From positions 1 to 64,000 of the forward strand of contig JAUQWM010000069.1 in the NCBI GenBank assembly GCA_030835125.1: a stretch of 64,000 bases of DNA, read 5' to 3'. Shown piece after piece: positions 47,223 through 55,677 of this stretch (positions are counted from its first letter, which is position 1; the number at the start of each line of letters is the position of its first letter). Source of the stretch: Gemmatimonadaceae bacterium (GTDB lineage: Bacteria > Gemmatimonadota > Gemmatimonadetes > Gemmatimonadales > Gemmatimonadaceae). Under the pieces are notes generated by a model, which saw only the letters and a program-made list of their open reading frames with translations, was not told the origin of the DNA and searched no databases. The translations under genes and the position numbers were made by a program.

Positions 47223-48224
47223 TCAATGGTGCGCCACTCGCATCTGCCCGATGAACACGCTCGTGAGCAGGGTAAAGATGAACGCCTGCAGGAACGACAC
47301 GAAGATCTCGAGCAGCATGATCGCGATCGCCATCAGCAGCGGCGCGAAGCCCACCGGCAGCTTGAAGGCGAAGATCAGGCCGATGAACGCCAGCACGACG
47401 ATGTGGCCGGCGGTCATGTTGGCGAAGAGGCGGATCGCCAGCGCGAAGGGCTTGGTGAACTTCGAGATGATCTCCACCGGCGACATGATCAGGAACATGA
47501 TGACGCGCATGGGCAGCGCCATCTCCCGGTTCCAGTAGAAGACGGTGTTGAGGTAGCCGAGGCCCTGGGACCGGATGCCCGAGATCTCCGTGACCAGCAG
47601 CGACAGGATCGCCATGGTGGCGGTCACGGACACATTGCCGGTGGCCGTCGACCCGAACGGAATGAGGCCGAGGAGGTTGGCGAACAGGAGGAAGAAGAAG
47701 ACCGTCAGGAGGTACGGGGCGTAGGCGTCCCCGTGCGGTCCGACGTTAGGCACGATGACCTCGTTCCGGATGTACAGGACCATGGCCTCGATGCCGGCGG
47801 CGAAGCCCTTCGGCCGGCCGACCGCATGGGTGTGGCGGACGTGGGCCCGGGCGGTGCCGACCAGGATCACGCCGGCCAGGGTGGCGGCCAGCAGCAGCAT
47901 CACCACGTGCTTGGTGGGGGAGAGCTGCAGTTCCAGGGGGCCGATGTGCACCGGGTCCCAGAGGGGACCGCAGCCGTGCTCCCCGACGTGGCGGCCCAGG
48001 CAGACGTGCATGGCGAACGGCGGCTTCCAGAACGGCAGCTCCATCTCGTAGCTGTCCGTGATGTGCGGCGTGATGATGTCGACTTCTTCGGCGGCGGGAG
48101 CGGCGTGTTCGCCCTGCGCCGCGGACGACTCGACGGCGGGAGCGGGCGCGTGGTCCTGCGCGGTGAGGGAGGCGGCGGGGATCGCGAGCGAGAGCGCGAG
48201 CAGCAGGGAACCCAGGCGCGTCAT
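47223..48224 (-). CDS. atpB: ATP synthase subunit a
   Basis: The 333-residue protein has a cleavable-looking N-terminal signal (MTRLGSLLLALSLAIPAASLTAQ) and an extended periplasmic segment with two cysteines (CLGRHVGEHGCG) before the TM helices. The essential arginine is in ALAIRLFANMTAGH. It forms the half-channels for protons against the c-ring. Its ATG overlaps the preceding gene by four bases. Confidence 0.93.
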   Translation of the reverse strand: MTRLGSLLLALSLAIPAASLTAQDHAPAPAVESSAAQGEHAAPAAEEVDIITPHITDSYEMELPFWKPPFAMHVCLGRHVGEHGCGPLWDPVHIGPLELQLSPTKHVVMLLLAATLAGVILVGTARAHVRHTHAVGRPKGFAAGIEAMVLYIRNEVIVPNVGPHGDAYAPYLLTVFFFLLFANLLGLIPFGSTATGNVSVTATMAILSLLVTEISGIRSQGLGYLNTVFYWNREMALPMRVIMFLIMSPVEIISKFTKPFALAIRLFANMTAGHIVVLAFIGLIFAFKLPVGFAPLLMAIAIMLLEIFVSFLQAFIFTLLTSVFIGQMRVAHH

Positions 48225-48568
48225 GTCTTCAGAAAGAGGGGTTCGATCAGGGTCGTCACAAACAGGAACGTCGCCAGCCCGAGGAGCGCGGCCCCCAGCG
48301 GAAGCCCGAGCCCGGGCACCACCAGCAGGGCGAAGATCGCCAGCGCGAGGAACCGCACCAGCACGCCGAGCCCCCATCCCGCCATCACGTTCCTCGTCGC
48401 CATGCCGCGCACGATGAGGAACGCCACCACCTGCACGCCTAACGCCGCTCCCGCGGCCACGGTCAACGCCTGCCGCACCGCCGGCGCGTCGAACAGCAGG
48501 ATCCCGAGGAGCCACGTGGCGGCAATCAGTGCCGCGCACGCTGCCACGAAGAGGAGCGTGCGCCTCAC
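48221..48568 (-). CDS. ATP synthase I-like protein
   Basis: The 115-residue protein has four TM helices and occupies the position of atpI between atpZ and atpB. GTG at 48568 was chosen because it overlaps the atpZ stop as GTGA; a longer frame up to 48703 is rejected. AtpI assists c-ring assembly. Sequence similarity is weak and the name rests on position. Confidence 0.65.
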   Translation of the reverse strand: MRRTLLFVAACAALIAATWLLGILLFDAPAVRQALTVAAGAALGVQVVAFLIVRGMATRNVMAGWGLGVLVRFLALAIFALLVVPGLGLPLGAALLGLATFLFVTTLIEPLFLKT

Positions 48569-48834
48569 GGCTTCCGGCGCTCGTCGTCGCGACGTTGCTG
48601 CTCCATCAGCTTGCGGTAGATCGAGTAGAAACTGGCGCCGGCGCCGGTGAAGACACACACGATCAGGAACAACGGCGAGGTACCGAGCTTCCGGTCGAGC
48701 CACTGGCCGGCCAGGAGGAACAGCAGGATCGAGATCGCAAACTGGAGCCCCAGCCCGGCCATTGCCCCGCCGGACATCGAATCCGGTTGGGACTGGTCGG
48801 AGCGACTGGTCTCTGGCTTACGCTCCGGGTCCAT
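48565..48834 (-). CDS. atpZ: AtpZ/AtpI family protein
   Basis: The 89-residue protein has two TM helices (GLQFAISILLFLLAGQWLDRKLG, LFLIVCVFTGAGASFYSIYRKL) and the WLDRKLG linker of AtpZ. It begins an operon running leftward to 44082. The ATG at 48834 fits the usual length; an upstream extension to 48930 has no support. Confidence 0.85.
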   Translation of the reverse strand: MDPERKPETSRSDQSQPDSMSGGAMAGLGLQFAISILLFLLAGQWLDRKLGTSPLFLIVCVFTGAGASFYSIYRKLMEQQRRDDERRKP

Positions 48835-48844
48835 TGCGGGGCGG

Positions 48845-48873
48845 AATTTAGGACTTTGTGAAATTTTTCGCAA
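48845..48873 (-). promoter_or_regulatory. Candidate sigma-70 promoter of the atp operon
   Basis: On the minus strand, TTGCGA (48873-48868) and TAAATT (48850-48845) are 17 bp apart. The transcript would begin only a few bases before the atpZ ATG at 48834, so the leader would be nearly absent. Confidence 0.5.
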
Positions 48874-48987
48874 GCAACCCGAATCCACACCAACTTTGTG
48901 ACTGTTGGCATTTGCGCGTCGGTTGGTCACCTAACGCGTTTCGCGTCGAACATGGCTCGGATCATTGAGTTATAGCGATACTGGCTA

Positions 48988-49016
48988 TTGACTGCTGACA
49001 TTTCGATCACTAACTT
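48988..49016 (+). promoter_or_regulatory. Candidate sigma-70 promoter
   Basis: TTGACT (48988-48993) and TAACTT (49011-49016) are separated by 17 bp, upstream of the gene at 49089. Confidence 0.55.
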
Positions 49017-49088
49017 CGCCGCGCGATTTCGAGACCTGTCCCGGGTGACGCTCTAATGAGCCAGTCCCGGACTGGCAACCGAGCCAGA

Positions 49089-49538
49089 ATGAACCGATCC
49101 ATCACCGCGGCCCTGATCCTCGTGGCGGGCGTCGCCTACGCCTGCGGACCCCGCGCCCGGTCCTCGGAACCCGAGCGACGGAGTGCAGCTGTGGCCGGTC
49201 CGCCGGTCGCCGCGGTCCTGGACGTCAAGGTGCGTGACGGCATCGAGTTCACCTTCCGGGTCACCAACAACGCCAGCCGGAAGCTCGAGCTTCTCTTCCC
49301 CAGCGGCCAGACGCACGAGATCGTCGTCCTCGACTCGGTGGGAAGGGAGGTCTGGCGGTGGAGCGAGGGCCGGATGTTCACACAGGTCCTCCAGAACCGC
49401 GTCCTCGAGACCCACGCGACCGTAACCTGGGAGGCCGCGTGGCGCTATGCCGTGCCCCCGGGGAAGTACCTGGCGGTGGCCTCGCTCCTGAGCGAGAACA
49501 AGCCGCTGGAGGAGCGCGTAGAGTTCGAGGTCCGGTAG
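49089..49538 (+). CDS. BsuPI-related putative proteinase-inhibitor lipoprotein
   Basis: The 149-residue protein has a signal peptide ending AYAC (Cys19) and a C-terminal immunoglobulin-like BsuPI domain: FTFRVTNNASRKLELLFPSG, EVWRWSEGRMFTQVL and GKYLAVASL. The related B. subtilis protein inhibits intracellular proteases, but the exported form probably does something else. It precedes the MoxR gene by 18 bp. Confidence 0.8.
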   Translation: MNRSITAALILVAGVAYACGPRARSSEPERRSAAVAGPPVAAVLDVKVRDGIEFTFRVTNNASRKLELLFPSGQTHEIVVLDSVGREVWRWSEGRMFTQVLQNRVLETHATVTWEAAWRYAVPPGKYLAVASLLSENKPLEERVEFEVR

Positions 49539-49556
49539 GGCGAGGGGTGGGGCCGG

Positions 49557-50645
49557 GTGACCGCCCGGCAAACGTACTCCGCGCCCGGTGTTAATTTCCG
49601 CGCTCCGAAACCTTCACGGCGTACGCACTTGACCACACAGGCCAGCCCCACACGCACGGCTGACGACCAGCACGACCTCGAGCTGCTCCAGAAGCTCTCG
49701 GTCGCGCGAAAGGCCCTCATCGCACAGATCGGCCGCAAGATCGTCGGGCACCAGGACGTCGTCGAGAACCTCGTCGCGTCCATCCTCGCCGGCGGTCACG
49801 TGATGATCGTGGGCGTACCCGGCCTGGCGAAGACGCTCCTGGTCCAGACCGTCTCTGAGGCACTCGACCTCCAGTTCTCGCGCGTGCAGTTCACGCCCGA
49901 CCTGATGCCGAGCGACATCACCGGCACCGAACTGCTCGAGGAAGACCACGCGACCGGGAAGCGGGTCTTCAAGTTCGTGAAGGGACCCATCTTCGGGAAC
50001 GTGGTGCTGGCCGACGAGATCAATCGCGCCCCGCCAAAGACGCAGGCCGCCCTGCTCCAGGCCATGCAGGAGCGCACCGTCACCGTTGCCGGCCAGACCT
50101 ACAAGCTGCCCGCGCCCTTCTTCGTACTCGCCACGCAGAACCCGATCGAGCAGGAAGCGACGTACCCGCTCCCGGAAGCCCAGCTCGACCGCTTCATGTT
50201 CGAATTGCGGGTGCACTATCCGTCGATCGAGGAGGAAGAGCGGATCGTCTCCTGGACCACGACGGACACCGAGGCGGTCATCCAGCCGGTGCTGACGGGC
50301 GAGGAAGTGCTGGCCCTGCAGCACCTCGTGCGACGGATCCCTGCCCCGCCGACCCTGGTGAAGTACGCGGTGCAGATTGCGCGCTCCACGCGCCCGGGTG
50401 ACCCGAACGCGACCCCGGACATCAAGAAGTTCCTGAGCTACGGTGCCGGGCCGCGGGCGTCGCAGTACTTGGTGTTGGGCGCCAAGGCCCGGGCGGCCAT
50501 GGATGGTCGGTCGGTGCCGGATCTGGACGATATTCGCGCCATCGCCATGACAGTATTGCGCCACCGTGTGGTCCTGAACTTCCAGGCGGAGGCCGAAGGG
50601 GTTTCGGCAGACACCCTGCTCGCGCAGGTGCTCAAGGGCAAGTAG
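49557..50645 (+). CDS. MoxR family AAA ATPase
   Basis: The 362-residue protein has the MoxR features: GVPGLAKT Walker A (86-93), LADEINRAPPKTQAALLQAMQE with Walker B, and ATQNPIEQEATYPLPEAQLDRF (sensor and arginine-finger region). MoxR ATPases are chaperones, usually with DUF58 and von Willebrand A proteins. None is next to it here. The GTG at 49557 opens the frame; TTG at 49629 is a plausible later start. Confidence 0.88.
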   Translation: MTARQTYSAPGVNFRAPKPSRRTHLTTQASPTRTADDQHDLELLQKLSVARKALIAQIGRKIVGHQDVVENLVASILAGGHVMIVGVPGLAKTLLVQTVSEALDLQFSRVQFTPDLMPSDITGTELLEEDHATGKRVFKFVKGPIFGNVVLADEINRAPPKTQAALLQAMQERTVTVAGQTYKLPAPFFVLATQNPIEQEATYPLPEAQLDRFMFELRVHYPSIEEEERIVSWTTTDTEAVIQPVLTGEEVLALQHLVRRIPAPPTLVKYAVQIARSTRPGDPNATPDIKKFLSYGAGPRASQYLVLGAKARAAMDGRSVPDLDDIRAIAMTVLRHRVVLNFQAEAEGVSADTLLAQVLKGK

Positions 50646-50681
50646 GACGCCCGCGCGGGACCGTCTTGCGGGTCCGGCGTC
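50646..50681 (+). terminator. Hairpin after the MoxR gene
   Basis: GACGCC/GGCGTC and GGACC/GGTCC form an imperfect stem with a six-base bulge, immediately following the MoxR stop. No T-run follows. Confidence 0.4.
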
Positions 50682-50710
50682 GCCGAGTTCTCATCACGGA
50701 CCCGGGGGCA

Positions 50711-50742
50711 GGTGACGGCGAGGTGACGCCCCGGAATACCCT
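50711..50742 (+). promoter_or_regulatory. SARP-like direct-repeat promoter
   Basis: GGTGACG occurs at 50711-50717 and 50722-50728, that is a heptamer repeated with 11-bp period (4-bp gap), and TACCCT at 50737-50742 lies 8 bp after the second copy. This matches the geometry of SARP-regulated promoters in actinobacteria. The gene downstream encodes a BTAD protein, so autoregulation is a reasonable inference. Confidence 0.5.
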
Positions 50743-50776
50743 GTCTCATCAGCGAGGCAGGTGACTACCGGGAACC

Positions 50777-53700
50777 GTGAACCTCTCCATCGTTCGTTGC
50801 CGCATACTCGGCCAGGCCGAGATCCACACCCGTGGCATCCGGTTGACGCCCGAGTCCGAGTTGCAGTTCGGACTGGCGTTGTATTTCTGCGCCCAGGCCG
50901 GGCGAGAGGTGCCGCGCGACGAGATCATCCGGCTGTTCTGGCCAGACCAGGACATCGAGGGCGGCCGCCATTGCCTGCGACAGGCGACCTATCGCCTGCG
51001 GGTCCTGGGTGTCGCGGTTCGTACCGGAACGCGGACCACCCGTCTCGAATCGCATTTCGTCGAGGCCGACTACGCCCCCGCCGTCGCCGAAGGGGCGCCC
51101 GCGTCTGCCTTCCTGCGGCTGGCGGATGTCGCGGTGTTGCCGGGATACTCGCCGCGGTTCTCGAGGCCGTTCGCGCGCTGGGTCGAGGACTTCAGGAGTG
51201 ACGTGGGCGGCAAGCTGCGGCGCGGGCTGGTCCGCGCCATCAGTGAGATGCGCGCCCGTGGTCGGTATGCGGATGTGGAGCGGCTGTGTCGCTTCTGCCT
51301 GCGGCTGGACCCGCTGAACGAGGAGGCGACGCTGGCGCTGGCGGAGTCGGTGGCGCTGGCCGGAGGGAAGGTCGAGGCCGTCGGGCTGATCGATCGGTAT
51401 GCGGGTGAGGTAGGTCGGCATCAGGCCGAGTTGCGCGTGCCGGCGAGCCTGTTGAGAGAGCGGATCTCGGACCGGCTGGTCAGGCGCAACCAGGCGGCGG
51501 TGGAGTTACCGATGATCGGGCGGGAGCAGGACGTGGAGCGCGTGCTCTCGGCGTTTCAGCGCCTGCGCGGCAACCGTGCCGTGTCGTACATCGTGACCGG
51601 CGTTGCCGGTGTGGGGAAGACGCGGCTGGCGTCGGAGTGCTGTCGCATGGCGGAGGTGCAGGGGGCACGCGTCCTGACCATCGGAACGCAGCCGAGCAGT
51701 CGCACGCAGGCGCTGTTCGCGGTGAGTGAGCTGGTCGATGGGCTGCTGCAGATGCCCGGGGCGATCGGGTGCGCGCCGGCGGCGCTGGAGTGCCTCCGGG
51801 GGATCTCGTCGCCGGTGCCGATGCGCGAACCGGCGTTGTCGCTCGAGGCGGATGGCGAGGCACGGTTTGCGATGGTCCGGTGGTCGATCCTGGACGTGCT
51901 GGACGCCATCCTGTCGGAGGGTCCCCTGGTGATCCACGTGGACGATGCCCACCAGCTGGACGCGCAGAGCCAGGCGATCCTCCAGGATGCGTTTCGCACG
52001 CATGCCGCGCGGCCGTTGCTGCTGTTGTTCACGATGCGGCAGCCGGACGCGAGCGATGTGGAGCGGTTCGCGCGGCTGGCGGCGACCAGCACGTTGCACG
52101 ACCTGTTGCCGCTGAGCGATGAGAGCTGTGACCGGTTGGTGCACCGGTTCTGCGCCGTGAACGAGGAGGCCGTGGACGATGAGACGCGCGAGCGGATCAT
52201 CCAGTTGTCGGGCGGGAACCCGTTTTTCCTGGTGGAATTGCTGCGGCACCGGTCGGATTTGGTGACCGACGACCTGCCCATCACAGTGCAGGCGTTGCTG
52301 GAGGACCGGCTGGGGCGGTTGTCGCCGATGGCGCTGACCGTGTTGCGGGCGGCGGCGGTGCTGGGGTTGAGTTCGAGCGTCGAGCGGCTGCACCGGGTGG
52401 TGGAGCGGAGGACGAGTGACGTGCTCGGTGCGCTGACGGAGCTGCATGCGGCGGGGATGCTGTCGTCCGCGGACAGCGGGACGCAGTGTCGTCACGACAC
52501 GATCCGTGACGCGGTGCTGGAGCGGACACCGACTGCGGCGCGGGTGTTGCTGCACCGTCGGGCGGCGCGAACGTTAGGCCGCGAGGCATTGCGCGAGGGG
52601 GGTGTTGCGCTGTTGTGGGAGTGCGTTCACCACTGGAGGGGCGCGGGTTCAGCCAAGAACGGAGTGAAGATCGCTCTCCTGCTGTCGCGACGATTGCTAC
52701 GGCTGGGTCTCGCGCGCGATGCCCAAGCTGTCCTCGAGGACGTGGAACCCAGAACCGAGGACGCGGATGATCTGATTAGCGCTCTCCGAGGCCAAGCACG
52801 CTCCGCAAGAATGCTCAGAGACTGGGACAACTTGCGAGCTGTCCTTCAGAGGTGGGAGCGTGCGTGCGTCGCTGCCGGTCACCGGCCAGCGACTCACTCA
52901 CGAATGGAGCTTCTCGGACTAGAAGCTCACTTCTACTCGGCTGACACTTTCTGCACGCTGCCGAAGGACATACGCAAGTGCGTTACATCGCACACAGCGC
53001 ATACGGGTCATCGCCTCGCCGCTGCCGCGCTGTCGCTAATCCAAGCTGACAATCACGGCGAGGAGACGGAAGCAACCTTCGTCTATAACGCGGTCGCGCA
53101 GCTGCAGCCATCGAGTCTGCGTGAGAGGATAGACCGACTCACAGTGGAAGCTGTGTATCATGCCTCCTTCGGCGACGTGAGGCGCGTACCCGATACGCTC
53201 AACGACCTAGTCGATATCACTAGACACGTGCAGCACCCTGTCGCTCGGGCGGTCCTGCTAAGGCGAGCCTCGTGGGGGCTCAGCCGTTTTGGTCCTCGAC
53301 ACCTAGCTCGGGAAGTTCTCGCGGACGCTCTGACGGTATTTGAGCGGTTATCGCTAACGAACCAAGTTGTGTACTGTATGGAGCACCTGAGCTTAATGGA
53401 CCTGCAGGAAGGGCAGTTCGATGCGGTTGCGAAGAGCATCGACGCTCTGCACGGACTTGGCGTTGAAAACCCGACGGAGTTCTACGCTCATGCGATTGAG
53501 TACGAGCTCCGTGTTCGGTTAGCAGTCGAATCTGGTGACTCAAGTCTCCTTCGGGACTTTCAGGTTCGCCGTGAGTATCTAGCGCCGTTCCAGCGGGCAC
53601 CAAGGACACGGCTGAACATCCTTGCGCTGGACCTAGGGGATAGTCTGCTGCGCGGAGCACCCGGCGTCGTCGCGAGCAAATTGGCAGAAGCGGAGGAGCT

Positions 53701-53926
53701 CTTCCCTACTCTTCGCAATCGTTGCGACCAAGACTTTGTCGTGACCGTTATGGCGCAGGCGATGTGTCTCCTCGAACGCTCAGCGGATGCCCAGGTCCTG
53801 ATGAGGGACTACCTGTGCCTATTCCGGCGCGAGAGCGATTTCCTGCTACCTTCGCTACGGCGAGCCGCAACATCGCTTGAGGTGGCGATACAGCTCCGAT
53901 ACGACTCCGAAGTATTACCAGACTAA
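50777..53926 (+). CDS. BTAD/AAA-type transcriptional regulator with a compositionally different C-terminal half
   Basis: The 1049-residue protein has an N-terminal winged helix (to about 100), a BTAD helical domain (about 105-230), then an AAA-type ATPase: Walker A GVAGVGKT (275-282), Walker B VIHVDDAHQLD (near 381). The rest is TPR-like helices. It resembles AfsR/SARP and LuxR-family regulators but lacks a LuxR domain. From about 52640 (residue 621) the codon use changes abruptly toward A/T-ending codons (CTA, TTA, AGA). GTG at 50777 is the start. It converges on the HD-GYP gene, overlapping by four bases. Confidence 0.88.
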   Translation: MNLSIVRCRILGQAEIHTRGIRLTPESELQFGLALYFCAQAGREVPRDEIIRLFWPDQDIEGGRHCLRQATYRLRVLGVAVRTGTRTTRLESHFVEADYAPAVAEGAPASAFLRLADVAVLPGYSPRFSRPFARWVEDFRSDVGGKLRRGLVRAISEMRARGRYADVERLCRFCLRLDPLNEEATLALAESVALAGGKVEAVGLIDRYAGEVGRHQAELRVPASLLRERISDRLVRRNQAAVELPMIGREQDVERVLSAFQRLRGNRAVSYIVTGVAGVGKTRLASECCRMAEVQGARVLTIGTQPSSRTQALFAVSELVDGLLQMPGAIGCAPAALECLRGISSPVPMREPALSLEADGEARFAMVRWSILDVLDAILSEGPLVIHVDDAHQLDAQSQAILQDAFRTHAARPLLLLFTMRQPDASDVERFARLAATSTLHDLLPLSDESCDRLVHRFCAVNEEAVDDETRERIIQLSGGNPFFLVELLRHRSDLVTDDLPITVQALLEDRLGRLSPMALTVLRAAAVLGLSSSVERLHRVVERRTSDVLGALTELHAAGMLSSADSGTQCRHDTIRDAVLERTPTAARVLLHRRAARTLGREALREGGVALLWECVHHWRGAGSAKNGVKIALLLSRRLLRLGLARDAQAVLEDVEPRTEDADDLISALRGQARSARMLRDWDNLRAVLQRWERACVAAGHRPATHSRMELLGLEAHFYSADTFCTLPKDIRKCVTSHTAHTGHRLAAAALSLIQADNHGEETEATFVYNAVAQLQPSSLRERIDRLTVEAVYHASFGDVRRVPDTLNDLVDITRHVQHPVARAVLLRRASWGLSRFGPRHLAREVLADALTVFERLSLTNQVVYCMEHLSLMDLQEGQFDAVAKSIDALHGLGVENPTEFYAHAIEYELRVRLAVESGDSSLLRDFQVRREYLAPFQRAPRTRLNILALDLGDSLLRGAPGVVASKLAEAEELFPTLRNRCDQDFVVTVMAQAMCLLERSADAQVLMRDYLCLFRRESDFLLPSLRRAATSLEVAIQLRYDSEVLPD

Positions 53927-55338
53927 GACGCGACCTTCTGGACTTGCCTCGACTTCCCGACAAAGGTCTCGTACAGCTCGGACCATACCGGGGCTGACAC
54001 GACACGATCGCAAATCGTTGGATCGAACTGCTTCGCTCTGAACCGCAAGAACTCAGCGCGCGCTTCCTCGATTCCGAGTGCCTTTCGATAGGGACGGTCG
54101 GTCGTGATAGCGTCGAGGGTATCCGCAAACATGATGATACGAGATGCCAATGGAATGCTCTCGCCACGGAGACCATCCGGATAGCCGGTCCCATCCCAGT
54201 TCTCGTGATGGTGACGTACTGGCGCCACGATGTCACGCAGGCTCGAAAGGAGACCGACGAGCTGCGAACCTCTAATCGGGTGCTGCTTCATGATCTCCCA
54301 CTCTTCTGGCGTGAGGCGGCCCTCCTTCGCGAGAATGGGACCAAACCGCTCGTCGATCTTGCCGACGTCATGTAGGAGCGCGGCCACGGAGACTCGCTCG
54401 ACTTCCGGCGGACTCAGCCCGATCGCCTTCGCGATGATTTCAGACGCCATTGCGACGCGGCGGCTGTGGCCCGATGTGTAGGCATCGCGCGCTTCAATGG
54501 CCGCGACCATCAGCTCGAGCAACTCCTCGGTCACTGTGGTGAGTTCGACCGTCGTGCGGTACAGTTGTCGAACCAGGATAATCGGAATCGCCATACCGGC
54601 AGTACCGGCAATGCCGAGATTCACACTTAGCCAAGTGACGTAGAACGTAACAACAACATTGACCAGGACGTTGGTCGCGCCCATCCGCAGGTGCGAAGTC
54701 CACAGAGGCACGAACGGTCGCCCCGAACTGATCGAGATCGCTGCGCTGACAAACAAGTTGTTGACGAATTGGACCACCGCCACCAAGAGCACTGTGGGCA
54801 GCAGTAACGCCTTCAGACACGTCACAAAGGACGCGCCTCTCAGCTCTACGAAGGCCGGTCCGCCGGTCCATTGAAGGACCAGAATGGCAATAGAAAGCCC
54901 AAGCGTATGTTGGGCGATATTGAAGACTGCTTTGATGAGCGTGCGTCGGTGCAGCAGCTGCGCAATGACTTCCGCGAAGACGATCATCGCGACGGTGGTG
55001 GCGCTGGGTGCCACCAATACGCCAGCGGCAAACGGAATTACGGCCGCCGATCCTGCGGAATCTTTCGACTGATCGAACGAGAGGAGTTCCGCTCCAAGAC
55101 CGAGCGCGACCAGCATGGCGGCCAGTCCGCTGCCTGCGGGAAAAACAAGCGTCGTTTCTCGAGCCATGATCGCATAGGCAACCATGGCGAGCACAGTCGT
55201 GAGAGCGACAAGCGGGGCAACTCGACGCGAGCCTTCAGCGCCAAGGGCCTTCGTTTGCGCACGTTCGCGCAAGCGACCCCATGGCCTTGGCTGAAGGCGG
55301 AAAGGTAGATGTGAAGTTGCCCTTTGAGTATCCGTCAC
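53923..55338 (-). CDS. HD-GYP domain c-di-GMP phosphodiesterase with N-terminal membrane domain
   Basis: The 471-residue protein has about seven TM helices (residues about 45-260), then an HD-GYP domain. Key residues are GHSRRV, LLHDVGKID, HPIRGSQLV, and HHENWDGTGYPDGLRGESIPLASRI. It would hydrolyse c-di-GMP (or a related dinucleotide) at the membrane. GTG at 55338 overlaps the end of a small upstream frame by GTGA. The base composition is unlike that of neighbouring genes. Confidence 0.88.
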   Translation of the reverse strand: MTDTQRATSHLPFRLQPRPWGRLRERAQTKALGAEGSRRVAPLVALTTVLAMVAYAIMARETTLVFPAGSGLAAMLVALGLGAELLSFDQSKDSAGSAAVIPFAAGVLVAPSATTVAMIVFAEVIAQLLHRRTLIKAVFNIAQHTLGLSIAILVLQWTGGPAFVELRGASFVTCLKALLLPTVLLVAVVQFVNNLFVSAAISISSGRPFVPLWTSHLRMGATNVLVNVVVTFYVTWLSVNLGIAGTAGMAIPIILVRQLYRTTVELTTVTEELLELMVAAIEARDAYTSGHSRRVAMASEIIAKAIGLSPPEVERVSVAALLHDVGKIDERFGPILAKEGRLTPEEWEIMKQHPIRGSQLVGLLSSLRDIVAPVRHHHENWDGTGYPDGLRGESIPLASRIIMFADTLDAITTDRPYRKALGIEEARAEFLRFRAKQFDPTICDRVVSAPVWSELYETFVGKSRQVQKVAS

Positions 55339-55448
55339 AGCGCCTTTGCCACCAGCGTCAGCATTCCGAGTACCTCGGTTTGCGTCAGCGTATAAGAGTT
55401 GCCCCCCACTCCACCTACTAGCTCCAGTTGATCAACGAGAACAGCCAA
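55335..55448 (-). CDS. Candidate 37-residue peptide coupled to the HD-GYP gene
   Basis: A short frame ends at TGA (55337-55335), overlapping the HD-GYP GTG start as GTGA. The C-terminal part reads NSYTLTQTEVLGMLTLVAKAL. It is preceded by two Gly-Gly pairs (ELVGGVGG) that recall double-glycine leader peptides, with Glu and Leu at -8 and -7 of the second pair. The TTG at 55448 is the assumed start; CTG at 55460 is an alternative, and an in-frame stop lies just before. It could be a signal peptide, or just a coupling frame. Confidence 0.4.
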   Translation of the reverse strand: MAVLVDQLELVGGVGGNSYTLTQTEVLGMLTLVAKAL

Positions 55449-55468
55449 GACAGCGTCCAGTTAATCAT
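55418..55468 (-). CDS. Candidate 16-residue leader peptide
   Basis: A strong Shine-Dalgarno sequence (GGGAGGTGA) lies seven bases before the ATG at 55468. The frame encodes a 16-residue hydrophobic, Trp-rich peptide (MINWTLSWLFSLINWS) and overlaps the 37-residue frame. It is the only good ribosome-binding site upstream of the HD-GYP gene, so it is likely translated. Confidence 0.4.
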   Translation of the reverse strand: MINWTLSWLFSLINWS

Positions 55469-55494
55469 CTTGCGTCACCTCCCTTCAGTTAAGT

Positions 55495-55514
55495 CATACT
55501 CGTTTGCGAGTATG
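55495..55514. promoter_or_regulatory. Palindromic site upstream of the leader peptide
   Basis: CATACTCG and CGAGTATG (8 bp each) flank TTTG. Read leftward, TTGCAT at one edge and TTAACT beyond the other are 19 bp apart, so the palindrome would lie in the promoter. It may be an operator or a hairpin. Confidence 0.45.
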
Positions 55515-55677
55515 CAACCTCTGGTCGGCTCCGCTCACCTGCACTTCCATTCCCGCTCTACTTCGCTCAGCGGAAATGGGGGGCGTAGTCTATTGTCGTT
55601 CCATCGTTAGGTAGTCCTGCCGTTCGCGCGCTCCGTCACGGGATCCCACGCACCGCCGGCGCGCAACCAGCGCCGTC

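Larger units (their letters stand above)
48835..49088. other. 254-bp divergent intergenic region, relatively A+T-rich
   Basis: This gap separates the leftward atp operon from a rightward lipoprotein gene. It contains the two promoters listed, and an ACCTAACG octamer at 48929-48936. No RNA gene is apparent. Confidence 0.6.

Noticed and set aside
55428-55610. 60-codon rightward frame before the HD-GYP region
   Set aside because: No ribosome-binding site or recognisable sequence; the leftward signals are stronger.
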